From: Streptosporangium sandarakinum
GTDB taxonomy: Bacteria > Actinomycetota > Actinomycetes > Streptosporangiales > Streptosporangiaceae
DNA: 64,000 nucleotides
NCBI RefSeq assembly: GCF_013409935.1
Contig: NZ_JACCCO010000001.1
Span: 806,001 to 870,000, forward strand
Direction of reading: 5' to 3'
The notes under the pieces are model-generated. The model searched no databases and had not been told where the DNA came from. It saw only the letters and a program-made list of their open reading frames with translations. Shown here piece after piece: positions 18,856 to 30,184 of this stretch; position 1 is the first letter of the stretch, and each line of letters begins with the position of its first letter. Position numbers and translations under genes: made by a program.

Positions 18856-20748
18856 TTACAGGCCGACGGCGGCGTAGAGCTCGCCGACTTCCCTGAGGGT
18901 CAGCGCCCGGACCGTGCCCGGCTTGAGGCGGCCGAGCTTGACCGGGCCGAACTCGATGCGGGCGAGGTCGATGACCGGGTGGCCGACCTCCTCCAGCATG
19001 CGGCGCACGACGTGCTTGCGGCCCTCATGCAGGACGATCTCCACCAGCGCCTGCTGGCCGTGCTCCTGGACCACGCTGAAGGAGTCGGCCCGGGCGATGC
19101 CGTCCTCCAGCTCGATGCCCTTCTGCAGGCGGCGGCCGAGGTCGCGCTCGATCTTGCCCGGCACCTTCGCCCAGTACTTCTTCTGCACGCCGTAGCTGGG
19201 GTGGGTGAGCCGGTTGGCCAGCTCGCCGTCGTTGGTGAGCAGGATCAGGCCCTCGGTCTCGGTGTCGAGGCGGCCGACGTGGAAGAGCCGCTCGGTGCGG
19301 TCGGCGACGTAGTCGGCCAGCGAGGGGCGGCCCTCGGGGTCGGACATGGTGCTGACGATGCCGATCGGCTTGTTGATCGCGAGGTAGACCAGGTCGGGCA
19401 TGGTCGGCAGGCGCTTGCCGTCCACGTGGATGACCTGCTTGGCCGGGTCGACGCGGGCGCCGAAGCGGCGGACGACCTGACCGTCGACCGTCACGCGGCC
19501 CTCGCCGATCATCTCCTCGCAGGCCCGGCGGCTGGCCACGCCCGCCTGGGCGAGGACCTTCTGCAGCCGGACGCCGCCGGGGACCTCGGTGGTGTCGCGC
19601 TCGTCGGCGTAGCCGGCCTCGTAGAAGTCGGGGTCGCGGCGCGGCTGGCGGGCGGTCTTGAACCGGTCGTTCTCGACCCCGCCGGGCCTGCGCCCGGTGG
19701 ACGCCCCGGACGCGCGGCCGGCCGTACCGCGGCGCTCGCCGTACGAGCCGGACCGGGCGCCGCCGATCGTCTGGACCTCGTCCCGTCGGCCGGTCCTGCC
19801 GTACCGGGCACGGGAACCGCCGCGGGGGGCGTCGTCACGGCGCGGACCGCCGGAACGGTCGTCACGGCGCGGGGCGTCGAAGCGCTCCTCGCGGCCGGAA
19901 CCGCCGAAGCGGTCCTCGCGGCGCGGGCCACCGGAACGCTCGTCACGACCGGAACCGCCGAAACCACCGGGGCGGTCGTCACGGCGCGGGCCACCGAAGC
20001 GGTCACGCGAACCACCGCGCTCGGCCCGGAAGCCCCCGCGGTCGTCACGCCGGGGCGCGTCGGAACGGAACCGGGGCGCGTCGGAACGGGATCCGCCGCG
20101 CTCATCGCGGCGGAAGCCGCCGGAACGGTCGTCGCGACGCGGCGCGCCGGAACGCTCGTCACGACCGGAACCGCCGGGACGGTCGTCACGGCGCGGGCCA
20201 CCGAAGCGGTCACGCGAACCACCGCGCTCGGCCCGGAAGCCCCCGCGGTCGTCACGCCGGGGCGCGTCGGAACGGTCGTCACGGCGGAAGCCGCCGGAAC
20301 GGGATCCGCCGCGCTCATCGCGGCGGAAGCCACCGGAACGGTCGTCACGACGCGGGCCACCGGAACGGTCGTCACGGCCGGAACCGCCGAAACCACCGGG
20401 ACGGTCGTCACGGCGCGGGCCGCCGGGGCGGTCGTCGCGGCCGGAGCCGTACCGGCTCCGCGAACCGCCGCGCTCGGCCCGGAAACCCTCACGGTCGTCA
20501 CGCCGGGGCCCGTCGAACCGGTCGTCACGCCGGGGCCCGTCGAACCGGTCGTCGCGGCGCGGGCCGCCGGAGCGGTCGTCGCGGCGCGGCGCGTCGGAGC
20601 GGAAACCGCCCCGGGATCCGCCGCGGAAGCCGCCGGCCCCGGATGCTCCTCGGGTGCCGCCGCCTCCGCGGGGGCCGCCGCCGCGCGGTGCTCCGCCGCG
20701 GCCTCGACCGCGTCCATCACCGGACGGGGTGCTACGCCTGTCGTTCAC
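18856..20748 (-). CDS. rluB: rRNA pseudouridine synthase (RluB/RsuA family) with long RG-rich extension
   Basis: A 630-residue protein. The last ~245 residues are a standard RsuA/RluB enzyme: an S4 RNA-binding domain (RLQKVLAQAGVASRRACEEM) and a catalytic domain with the nucleophilic Asp in HVGRLDTETEGLILLTNDGE. By family it should modify a uridine in 23S rRNA. The first ~385 residues are disordered and built from PRRDDR-SGG and GGFRAERGGSR units, resembling RGG-box RNA-binding tails. The GTG at 20748 overlaps the scpB stop by four bases, so the extension is translated unless a downstream start is used. The scpAB-rluB order is conserved in actinobacteria. Confidence 0.92.
   Translation of the reverse strand: MNDRRSTPSGDGRGRGRGGAPRGGGPRGGGGTRGASGAGGFRGGSRGGFRSDAPRRDDRSGGPRRDDRFDGPRRDDRFDGPRRDDREGFRAERGGSRSRYGSGRDDRPGGPRRDDRPGGFGGSGRDDRSGGPRRDDRSGGFRRDERGGSRSGGFRRDDRSDAPRRDDRGGFRAERGGSRDRFGGPRRDDRPGGSGRDERSGAPRRDDRSGGFRRDERGGSRSDAPRFRSDAPRRDDRGGFRAERGGSRDRFGGPRRDDRPGGFGGSGRDERSGGPRREDRFGGSGREERFDAPRRDDRSGGPRRDDAPRGGSRARYGRTGRRDEVQTIGGARSGSYGERRGTAGRASGASTGRRPGGVENDRFKTARQPRRDPDFYEAGYADERDTTEVPGGVRLQKVLAQAGVASRRACEEMIGEGRVTVDGQVVRRFGARVDPAKQVIHVDGKRLPTMPDLVYLAINKPIGIVSTMSDPEGRPSLADYVADRTERLFHVGRLDTETEGLILLTNDGELANRLTHPSYGVQKKYWAKVPGKIERDLGRRLQKGIELEDGIARADSFSVVQEHGQQALVEIVLHEGRKHVVRRMLEEVGHPVIDLARIEFGPVKLGRLKPGTVRALTLREVGELYAAVGL
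19830..20640. repeat. In-frame repeats encoding PRRDDR-type units
   Basis: About 800 bp of imperfect repeats at roughly 24-30 bp spacing, with GGTCGTCACGGCGCGGGCC-like cores read on the plus strand. Larger duplicated blocks are also visible: the FRAERGGSRDRFGGPRRDDR segment occurs twice. Such tracts are prone to length change by slippage. Confidence 0.85.
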
Positions 20749-21305
20749 TGCTTCTGCTCCTCTAGGTTTTCCACGTCGTCGGGAAGGAACGGTGCCAGTT
20801 CGGGAAGCTCCTCAAGCTCCCGGAGGCCCATCCGTTCGAGAAAGTACGAGGTCGTGCGGTAAAGAAGGGCCTGGCTCTCGGAGTCGGTGCCGGCCTCCTC
20901 GACCAGCCCCCTCGCCACCAGCGTGCGCATCACGCCGTCGCTGTTGACGCCCCGGATCGCCGCCACCCTGGCCCGGCTGACCGGCTGGCGGTAGGCGACC
21001 ACGGCCAGGGTCTCCAGCGCGGCCTGGGTGAGCCGCGCCTGCTGGCCGTCGCGGACGAACCGCTCCACGAGGGTCGCGTGCTCGGCCCGCGTGTAGAACC
21101 GCCAGCCGCCCGCGACCTCTCTCAGGTCGAAACCCCGTCCGGCGGCGGTGTATTCCGCCGACAGCGCGCGCAACGCGGCGGCGATCTCCGGAACGGGGCG
21201 TTCGAGCACCTGGGCGAGGGTCCGCTCGGCGACCGGTTCGTCCACCACGAGCAGGATGGCCTCCAGCCCGGCGCGCAGGCCGGCCTCGGGCGCCACGTCG
21301 GTCAT
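20745..21305 (-). CDS. scpB: Segregation and condensation protein B
   Basis: A 186-residue protein with two winged-helix domains that binds the ScpA-SMC complex during chromosome condensation. Typical segments are LRAGLEAILLVVDEPV at the start, VAGGWRFYTRAEHATLVERF, then ETLAVVAYRQPVSRARVAAI RGVNSDG in the second domain. The ATG start overlaps the scpA stop as ATGA at 21302-21305, and its own stop overlaps rluB, so the three genes are translationally coupled. Confidence 0.95.
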   Translation of the reverse strand: MTDVAPEAGLRAGLEAILLVVDEPVAERTLAQVLERPVPEIAAALRALSAEYTAAGRGFDLREVAGGWRFYTRAEHATLVERFVRDGQQARLTQAALETLAVVAYRQPVSRARVAAIRGVNSDGVMRTLVARGLVEEAGTDSESQALLYRTTSYFLERMGLRELEELPELAPFLPDDVENLEEQKQ

Positions 21306-22150
21306 GAAGCTTCTTTCCTGCCGCTCTCGTCGTAGTCGTCCGCCACGGCGATGTCGCCGTCGTCGCTGCCCGTCCAGGTCACGTGCAGCTCTCCCAGGGG
21401 CTCGATCTGCTCGAAGGAGACGGCCGCCTCCCGGTAGAGCTCCAGGACGGCCAGGAAACGCGCGACGACCTCGAAGGTGCCGGCGCAGTCGGAGGTGAGC
21501 GCCCGGAACGTCGCCCGGCGGATCCGCCTCAGCCGCTCGACAAGGATAACCGCCTGCTCGCGGACATTGGCGAGCGGCTGGTAGATGTGGGCGACCGACA
21601 CCGAGGGCGGCGCCTTGGGGGTGAAGGCCCGCCGCGCGATCTCCGCGAGGCGCTCGGGGCCGATGCCCAGCACCAGTTCGGGCAGGAGGCCGGCGAACCG
21701 CGCCTCCATGGGGACGAGCCGGGGGAAGCGCAGCGCCTCCTCGGCCATCCGGCCGGAGAAGACCTTCGCGACCTCCTTGTAGGCCCGGTACTGCAGGAGG
21801 CGGGCGAACAGCAGGTCGCGGGCCTCCAGCAGGGCGAGGTCCTCCTCATCGTCCACCTCACCGGACGGCAGCAGCCGGGCCGCCTTCAGGTCGAGCAGGG
21901 TCGCCGCGACGAGCAGGAAGTGGCTCGTCTGGTCGAGGTCCCACTCCGGCCCCCTGGCCCGGATGTAGGCGATGAACTCGTCGGTTACCTGGCTGAGGGA
22001 GACCTCGGTGATGTCCAGCTTGTGCTTGGCGATCAGGCCGAGCAGCAGGTCGAAGGGGCCCTCGAAGACCTCCAGGCGGACCCGGAAGATGTCGGCGGCC
22101 GGTTCCGGCCGCCCGTCCGGCTGTGGCTCCGGCTGCGGCTGCTCGGTCAT
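21302..22150 (-). CDS. scpA: Segregation and condensation protein A (kleisin)
   Basis: The kleisin subunit that bridges SMC heads with ScpB, about 282 residues from ATG 22150. It has the hallmark VRLEVFEGPFDLLLGLIAKH near the N-terminus, then DEFIAYI and a helix-rich middle, with a C-terminal winged helix (IVLVERLRRIRRATFRAL-like region). In-frame starts at 22183 and 22219 would add a Gly/Ala-rich leader. None has a strong ribosome site, so the start is uncertain. It is followed by scpB with a 4-base overlap and preceded by parA. Confidence 0.93.
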   Translation of the reverse strand: MTEQPQPEPQPDGRPEPAADIFRVRLEVFEGPFDLLLGLIAKHKLDITEVSLSQVTDEFIAYIRARGPEWDLDQTSHFLLVAATLLDLKAARLLPSGEVDDEEDLALLEARDLLFARLLQYRAYKEVAKVFSGRMAEEALRFPRLVPMEARFAGLLPELVLGIGPERLAEIARRAFTPKAPPSVSVAHIYQPLANVREQAVILVERLRRIRRATFRALTSDCAGTFEVVARFLAVLELYREAAVSFEQIEPLGELHVTWTGSDDGDIAVADDYDESGRKEAS

Positions 22151-22323
22151 CCCGTCATTGTCCCGCACCCCGGCCGCGCTCATCGCCCCCGGCGCGCCAC
22201 CGCGCCCGTTCCCCGGCACGCCGCGGCGTCCGACGTCGTCCGTGCCCGTCGCGCCCGCCGTCCCGGGTCGCGTTCACCGGCCCCGGGTGCCCCGCCCGCG
22301 GCCGCTCTCCGCCGTACGGCGGG

Positions 22324-23283
22324 TCACCGTTCCTGGGCGCGCTCCTCGGCGCTCCACCTGGCCAGGACCTCGCGGGCCAGCTCGCGGTAGGCGCTGGCGC
22401 CGAGCGAGGAGGGGTCGAAGCTGGTGATGGGCTCGCCGGCCACCGTGGCGTCCGGGAAGCGGACCGTACGGTTGATCACGGTGTGGAACACCTTTTCGTC
22501 GAACGCCTCGACCACCCGGGCCAGCACCTCGCGGCCGTGCAGGGTGCGCGCGTCGTACATGGTGGCGAGCAAGCCCTCGATGACCAGGTCCTCGTTGATG
22601 CGCTGCTGGACCTTCATGATGGTGTCCATGAGCAGCGCGACGCCGCGCAGCGCGAAGAACTCGCACTCCAGCGGGACCATGACGCCGTGCGCGCAGGCCA
22701 GCGCGTTGATCGTGAGCAGGCCCAGCGAGGGCTGGCAGTCGATCAGGCAGACGTCGTACTCGGGCAGCAGCGGCTTGATCACCCGGCCGAGCACCTGCTC
22801 ACGGGCGACCTCGGTGACGAGCTGGACCTCGGCCGCGGACAGGTCGATGTTGCTCGGCAGCAGGTCCATGCCCTCGACGCCGGTCTCCATCAGGACTTCC
22901 CTGGCGGTGATCTGCGGGTCCATCAGGAGGTTGTAGACCGTCAGGTCGAGCTGGTGGGGGTTGATGCCCAGGCCGACCGACAGGGCGCCTTGCGGATCGA
23001 AGTCGACCAGCAGCACCCTCAGCCCGGCCTCGGCCAGCGCCGCGCCCAGGTTGATGGTGGTGGTGGTCTTGCCGACGCCGCCCTTCTGGTTCACCATGGC
23101 CACGATGCGCGCCGGTCCGTGCACCGTACGCGAGGGCGGGTCGGGGAAGACCGGGCGAGGCCGCCCGGTGGGGCCGAGGACTCCCCCCGGGTGAGGGGTC
23201 CCCGCGGTCTTGGTGTCGCCCCAGGGATTCTCGGGGTTTCCGGGGGTCGTTCCCCGAGCAGAACCGTCGGTGGTCACAGTCAC
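22324..23283 (-). CDS. parA: ParA/Soj family ATPase
   Basis: A 319-residue deviant Walker ATPase, with KGGVGKT at 67-73, Walker A' VLLVDFDPQGALSVGLG and Walker B-like YDVCLIDCQPSLGLLTINAL. It has an N-terminal Pro/Gly-rich extension. No parB follows. In actinobacteria this copy sits between xerD and scpA and is separate from the origin-proximal parAB, so it may be a segregation accessory that acts with SMC-ScpAB rather than at parS. The start is GTG 23283, with GGGAGG eight bases upstream, preferred over an earlier in-frame start at 23364. Confidence 0.92.
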   Translation of the reverse strand: MTVTTDGSARGTTPGNPENPWGDTKTAGTPHPGGVLGPTGRPRPVFPDPPSRTVHGPARIVAMVNQKGGVGKTTTTINLGAALAEAGLRVLLVDFDPQGALSVGLGINPHQLDLTVYNLLMDPQITAREVLMETGVEGMDLLPSNIDLSAAEVQLVTEVAREQVLGRVIKPLLPEYDVCLIDCQPSLGLLTINALACAHGVMVPLECEFFALRGVALLMDTIMKVQQRINEDLVIEGLLATMYDARTLHGREVLARVVEAFDEKVFHTVINRTVRFPDATVAGEPITSFDPSSLGASAYRELAREVLARWSAEERAQER

Positions 23284-23382
23284 CAGTTGAACCTCCCTGA
23301 CGGCCTCGAACCGGACCGTCCGGACGGACACTATGGCGTCAACACGTATGCGGCAAGGCGGCACGCCCGAACGCAGGCAAGC

Positions 23383-24309
23383 TCAATGCCGCGCGCGGGG
23401 GCGCGCGGCGGCGTACGCCTCCCGGAGCTTGTCGACCGTGACCAGGGTGTAGACCTGCGTGGTCGTCACCGAGGCGTGGCCGAGCAGCTCCTGAACCACC
23501 CTAACGTCCACACCCCCGTCCAGGAGGTGTGTTGCGAACGAATGTCGCAAGATATGCGGGGAGATTCCGGCCAGTCCCCCGCGCTCGGCGGCGGCCTGGA
23601 GCACCTCCCAGGCGCCCTGGCGGGTCAGCCGGCCGCCCCTGGCGTTGAGGAACAGCCCCGGACCGCCCCCGCCCTGGGCGGCGATGCGGGGGCGCCCCCG
23701 GGTGAGATAGGCGCCCAGCGCCTCCCTGGCGAAGCGGCCCAGCGGCACCGCGCGGACCCGCCCGTCCTTGCCGCGCAGCCGTACCCGCTGGGTCTCGGCG
23801 CCCAGGTCGAGGTCGTCCACGGCGAGCCCGACGGCCTCGGAGATGCGGGCGCCGGTGCCGTACAGCAGCTCCAGCAGCGCCCGGTTGCGCATGGTGAGCG
23901 GCGCGCCCTCGGGCCCGGCGGCGGCGATGAGCCGCTCCACCTCCGCCACGCTGATCGCCTTGGGCAGTCGCCGCAGGCGGCGCGGCGGGCGCACCGCGTG
24001 CGCGGGGTCCTGCCGGGACAGGCCCTCGCGCAGCGCGAAGCGGTGCAGGCCGCGTACGGCGGAGGCGGCGCGCGCCACGGAGCTGGCGACGAGGGCCTGG
24101 TGGTCCTCGTCGCCGTCCCTGAGCGCGGTCAGGAAGGCCGTGACGTCACCCTCGACGACCTCGCCGAGGGTGACGCGGCCGCGACTCCTCAGGTGCGCGG
24201 TGTAGCGCAGGAGGTCACGGCGATAGGAGGCCAGTGTGTTGGCGGCCAGCCCCCGCTCCACCGCGAGGTGGGCGAGGTAGCTCTCGAGGACGGCCTCCGT
24301 CTCGCTCAG
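23383..24309 (-). CDS. xerD: Tyrosine recombinase XerD
   Basis: A site-specific recombinase that resolves chromosome dimers at dif with XerC. All catalytic residues are present: Arg in [12 protein letters not shown], Lys in [15 protein letters not shown]-x-x-R in [12 protein letters not shown], His in [11 protein letters not shown], and Tyr in QVYTLV. The conserved N-terminal helix [20 protein letters not shown] is encoded only if translation starts at CTG 24309. An in-frame stop lies directly upstream, GGGAGG sits five bases before the CTG, and the next usable codon (GTG 24261) would delete the helix. With CTG the protein is 308 residues, the normal size. Confidence 0.93.
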   Translation of the reverse strand: MSETEAVLESYLAHLAVERGLAANTLASYRRDLLRYTAHLRSRGRVTLGEVVEGDVTAFLTALRDGDEDHQALVASSVARAASAVRGLHRFALREGLSRQDPAHAVRPPRRLRRLPKAISVAEVERLIAAAGPEGAPLTMRNRALLELLYGTGARISEAVGLAVDDLDLGAETQRVRLRGKDGRVRAVPLGRFAREALGAYLTRGRPRIAAQGGGGPGLFLNARGGRLTRQGAWEVLQAAAERGGLAGISPHILRHSFATHLLDGGVDVRVVQELLGHASVTTTQVYTLVTVDKLREAYAAARPRARH

Positions 24310-24321
24310 GGTGTCCTCCCG

Positions 24322-26768
<2,447 letters not shown>

Positions 26769-26859
26769 TCAGAATATCAAACGGCCGCCGCGAACCGCCC
26801 CGTCACCTGCCCTGCCCCGCATTTCCCAGGTAAACCCTCGAACGGTAACTTATCCCCCT

Positions 26860-27648
26860 ATGTCACTACATGGGGTGTTGAGGCGCGCCCTCGGCACTCT
26901 TGTCCACCGCGGCTGGTCCGCGCTCCGCGCGGCCGGCGCGGTCACCCCGGCCAGCCCCGGCGGCTACCGGTTCCGCCGCCTGGGCGAGGGCGCCTGCCTG
27001 GCCTTTCCCGTCGGCGCCGTCTTCGGCGAGCAGTGGATCGAGATCGGCGAGCACACCCTCGTCGGCGAGCGGGTCTCCATCTCCGCCGGCATGGGTCCCG
27101 GGGTGGACCTCGGCCCCGACAGCGTCGTGCGGATCGGCGGCCACTGCTCCATCGGCCGGGGCGGCCACATCGTCGGGCACCAGTCGATCGACATCGGCGA
27201 CCACGTCTTCACCGGCCCCTACGTCTACATCACCGACCAGAACCACGTCTACGACGACCCCGAGACCCCGATCGGCCGCCAGTGGCCCCGCAACAACCCC
27301 GTGGCGATCGGCTCCGGCTCCTGGCTGGGCACCGGCGCGATCATCCTGCCGGGCACCCGGATCGGCCGGCAGTGCGTGGTCGCCGCCGGGGCCGTGGTCC
27401 GCGGCGAGTTCCCCGACCACAGCGTGATCGCCGGCGTCCCGGCGAGGGTGGTCCGCCACCACGTCCCCGGCCACGGCTGGCTGCCGCCCCACCTCGCCGC
27501 CGGGGTCGCCGACCGTGCCGGATCGGCGGACGCCGGGGACGGCACCGGCCCGGGCGGCATCGGTCCGCACGGCATCGGTTCGCACGGCATCGGTTCGAAC
27601 GGCGCCGGCACTCCCCCGGAGCCCGCCGAACCCGTCGGCACCGGCTGA
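26860..27648 (+). CDS. Hexapeptide-repeat acyltransferase
   Basis: A 262-residue left-handed beta-helix protein of the LbetaH acetyltransferase group. Isoleucine-rich hexapeptide turns run from about residue 50 to 190 (IEIGEHTLVGERVSIS, VVRIGGHCSIGRGG, IDIGDHVFTGP). The donor-site segment is VYITDQNHVYDDPETPIG and the terminal GVPARVVR is the classic end of such enzymes. The acceptor, perhaps a sugar or antibiotic precursor, cannot be told. A Gly/His/Ile repeat tail (GGIGPHGIGSHGIGS) follows. TAACTT lies eight bases before the ATG and there is no ribosome site, so it may be leaderless. It is divergent from pyrG. Confidence 0.85.
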   Translation: MSLHGVLRRALGTLVHRGWSALRAAGAVTPASPGGYRFRRLGEGACLAFPVGAVFGEQWIEIGEHTLVGERVSISAGMGPGVDLGPDSVVRIGGHCSIGRGGHIVGHQSIDIGDHVFTGPYVYITDQNHVYDDPETPIGRQWPRNNPVAIGSGSWLGTGAIILPGTRIGRQCVVAAGAVVRGEFPDHSVIAGVPARVVRHHVPGHGWLPPHLAAGVADRAGSADAGDGTGPGGIGPHGIGSHGIGSNGAGTPPEPAEPVGTG

Positions 27649-27780
27649 TCCCGTCGGTACGGGTTGTCCCGTCAGCGCCGACCGATCCCCTCGGCGCCGG
27701 CTGATCCCGGAGACTCCGCGGGACCATGGAGCCTCCGGGGCGCCGTCGGCGGGGACGGCCCGCGCCCGGCGGGCCGTCCG

Positions 27781-29262
27781 CTACCCGCGCCGGCCGCCGG
27801 GCAGGAGACACACCAGCACCGTCGCCACGAGCGCGGCGGCACAGGTGAACACCGAGGACATCGCCAGCGCGTGCGCCGCGGCCGTGGCCGCACCCCCGGC
27901 GGAGGGGTGGAAGGAGCCGAAGAACACGACCCCGATGATCGCGACGCCGAGCGCGCCGCCGACCTGCTGGGCGGTGGAGAGCACCCCGGAGGCGAGACCG
28001 GCGTCGCGCGGGTCGATCCGCGCCAGGACGGCGTTGAGCGAGGGGGTGATGACCAGCCCCCCGCCGACGCTCTGCAGCATGAGGGTCGGGATGACCGCTC
28101 CCGGCGCGAACCGTACCCCCGACAGCAGGACGATCGCGGTCGAGGCGTACCCGGCGGCGAGCACGACCGCGCCGGTCATCAGCACGCGGCGGCCGTACCT
28201 CGGCACGAGCCTGCCCGCGACCATGCTGAAGACGAAGAACATCGCCGCCGCCGGCGTGTAGGTCAGCCCGGCCCCGAGCGCCGTCATGCCCAGCCCGTCC
28301 TGCAACGACACCGACAGGACGAGGTAGTACGAGGTGATGCAGGCGTAGAGGACGAGAACGAGGACGAGGCCGACGGAGAACGGCCGCCTCGAGAAAAGGG
28401 AGAGCCGCACCAGGGGGTCGCCGCCGCGCTCGCCGACCCTCCGCTCGACACGGGCGAACACCCCGAAGAGCACGGCACTCGCGGCGAAGCAGGCCCATGT
28501 CCACCGGGGCCATCCGGCCTCGCGGCCCTCGATGAGCGGGAAGATCGCCAGGGACGACGCGACGGTGAGGAGCACGACCCCGGGGACGTCGATCCGGCGC
28601 GCGCGGGTCCCCCATGTCTCGGGGACCCGCACGGCCGCCGCCAGGATCACGGCGAGTCCGACGGGGAGGTTGATCCAGAAGATCGGCCGCCATCCGGAGC
28701 CGAACAGGTCGGCGCCGATCAGCAGGCCGCCGACGAGCTGACCGCTGACGGTGGCCAGTCCCATCACCATGCCGAGAACGCCGAAGACGCGGTGGCGGCC
28801 CCGCTCCGGGACCAGCGCGGTGATGACGGCGAAGACCTGCGGGACCATCACCCCGGCGCCCAGGCCCTGGGCGAGTCGCGCCGCGATGAGGCCGTTCGCC
28901 GTTCCGGCCAGGGCGCAGGCGACCGAGGCCAGCGTGAAGATCGCCGCCCCCAGGACGAAGACGCGCCTGCGCCCGTACAGGTCGCCGAGTCGCCCCCCGG
29001 TGATGAGGAGCACCGCGTAGGTGAGCTGGTAGCCCGCCAGCGTCCACTGCAGCTGGCCGCCGGACGCGCCGAGGTCGGCCTGGATCACCGGCTCGGCGAC
29101 GATGACGATGAACGAGTCGAGGATCGCCATGAACGTGCCGGCCATCATGATCGAGACCACCTGCCACGGCACGCCGGACGACGTCGGCGACCGCGCGGCG
29201 TCGGCCGGGGACGGGAGGAGGGGGTCGGAGAGCTCCGCTGGGGACTCCGTGATCTCATTCAT
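27781..29262 (-). CDS. MFS multidrug efflux transporter (DHA2, EmrB/QacA-like)
   Basis: A 493-residue, 14-helix drug:H+ antiporter. The motif LDSFIVIVAEPVIQADLGAS marks helix 1, GGRLGDLYGRRRVFVLGAAI the helix 2-3 loop, and RLAQGLGAGVMVPQVFAVIT helix 4 (motif C region follows). It probably exports toxic compounds or an own metabolite. The ATG 29262 lies 53 bases from a divergent TetR gene, with a clear palindromic operator between, so repression by that TetR and release by the substrate are expected. An in-frame upstream start is rejected because it would run through the operator. Confidence 0.9.
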   Translation of the reverse strand: MNEITESPAELSDPLLPSPADAARSPTSSGVPWQVVSIMMAGTFMAILDSFIVIVAEPVIQADLGASGGQLQWTLAGYQLTYAVLLITGGRLGDLYGRRRVFVLGAAIFTLASVACALAGTANGLIAARLAQGLGAGVMVPQVFAVITALVPERGRHRVFGVLGMVMGLATVSGQLVGGLLIGADLFGSGWRPIFWINLPVGLAVILAAAVRVPETWGTRARRIDVPGVVLLTVASSLAIFPLIEGREAGWPRWTWACFAASAVLFGVFARVERRVGERGGDPLVRLSLFSRRPFSVGLVLVLVLYACITSYYLVLSVSLQDGLGMTALGAGLTYTPAAAMFFVFSMVAGRLVPRYGRRVLMTGAVVLAAGYASTAIVLLSGVRFAPGAVIPTLMLQSVGGGLVITPSLNAVLARIDPRDAGLASGVLSTAQQVGGALGVAIIGVVFFGSFHPSAGGAATAAAHALAMSSVFTCAAALVATVLVCLLPGGRRG

Positions 29263-29271
29263 AAAATAAAC

Positions 29272-29291
29272 ATACGGTCGTACGTACGTAT
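29272..29291. promoter_or_regulatory. Palindromic operator of the TetR/MFS pair
   Basis: A 20-bp near-perfect palindrome (8 of 10 half-site positions match) with outer arms ATACG and CGTAT and centre CGTACG. It lies 9 bases from the MFS start and 23 from the tetR start, overlapping the likely promoter of the pump. Confidence 0.75.
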
Positions 29292-29314
29292 TCTGCAACG
29301 GGAGGTGTGGCAGG

Positions 29315-29989
29315 ATGAGGCCGATGAGCGATCTCGTACGGCGACCGGGCCGGGACGCCGGCGCCGGCCCCTCCGTCCGGGCGGACGAGACGGTGACCGA
29401 CCGCCGCCTGCTGCGCGGCGTCCAGGCCAGGCGGACGATCGCCCGGCACGCCGTCGACGTGGCCTCACTCGAAGGGCTCGAAGGGCTCAGCTTCGGCCGG
29501 CTCGCCACCGACCTGGAGCTCAGCAAGAGCGGGGTCCAGACGCTGTTCGGGACGAAGGAGAACCTGCAGCTCGCCGCCGTCGAGATCGCGCACGAGGTGT
29601 TCACCGAAGAGGTCGTCCGTCCCGCGGAGACCGCGCCCCGGGGGACGGCCCGGCTGCGCGCGCTGGTCGAACACTGGATCGCCTACGCGGAGACGCCGCT
29701 GTTCCCGGGTGGGTGCTTCTGGGTGGCGAACCTCGCCGACTTCGACAGCCGGCCGGGGCCGGTCCGCGACGCGCTCTTCCGCCACCGGGGCGACTGGCTC
29801 GCCCATCTCACCGGTGAGCTGCGCCACGCCGTCCGGTCCGGGGAGATCTCCGGTCCGGACGCCGACCTGGCCGCCTTCCAGATCGACGCGGTGCTCTGCG
29901 CGGCCAACACCGCGCTGCGCCTCGGCGAGGGGGACGCCGTGGACAAGGTCCGCCGCGTGGTCGACGCACTCCTCTCCCCTGCCGCCTGA
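29315..29989 (+). CDS. TetR family transcriptional regulator
   Basis: A 224-residue repressor. After a ~35-residue arginine-rich extension comes the HTH domain: RRTIARHAVDVASLEGLEGL, then the recognition part LATDLELSKSGVQTLFGTKE. The ligand domain carries FPGGCFWVANLADFDSRPGPV, a pattern of the TetR_C group that controls efflux pumps. ATG 29315 has GGAGG nine bases upstream. Divergent from the DHA2 pump with the palindrome between them, it almost certainly represses both itself and the pump. The inducer is unknown. Confidence 0.92.
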   Translation: MRPMSDLVRRPGRDAGAGPSVRADETVTDRRLLRGVQARRTIARHAVDVASLEGLEGLSFGRLATDLELSKSGVQTLFGTKENLQLAAVEIAHEVFTEEVVRPAETAPRGTARLRALVEHWIAYAETPLFPGGCFWVANLADFDSRPGPVRDALFRHRGDWLAHLTGELRHAVRSGEISGPDADLAAFQIDAVLCAANTALRLGEGDAVDKVRRVVDALLSPAA

Positions 29990-30184
29990 CCGTACGGTCC
30001 CGCCGGGAAGCACCCCGGACGACCATCGGCCTCGCCCGGGAACCGCCCCGGACGACCATCCGGCCCCACCGGGCCCACGGCACGGCCTCTGCCGCGGTCC
30101 GTGTGTCCGCCCCTCCGCCCGGGGCACGGGATCTTTCCGCGGGGGTGGTTCGTTGGGGGAAGGGCGACAGACGGAGGAGGCACG

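Noticed and set aside
19830-20640. Regularly spaced repeats that could suggest a CRISPR array
   Set aside because: The repeats are in frame, vary in length, have no unique spacers and encode PRRDDR units of a translated tail. No cas genes are present.
18790-20862. 690-codon plus-strand open frame opposite rluB
   Set aside because: Antisense of the RG-repeat region; the Thr/Ala/Val repeats are the mirror of the PRRDDR codons. The minus-strand frame has S4 and catalytic motifs and operon overlaps.
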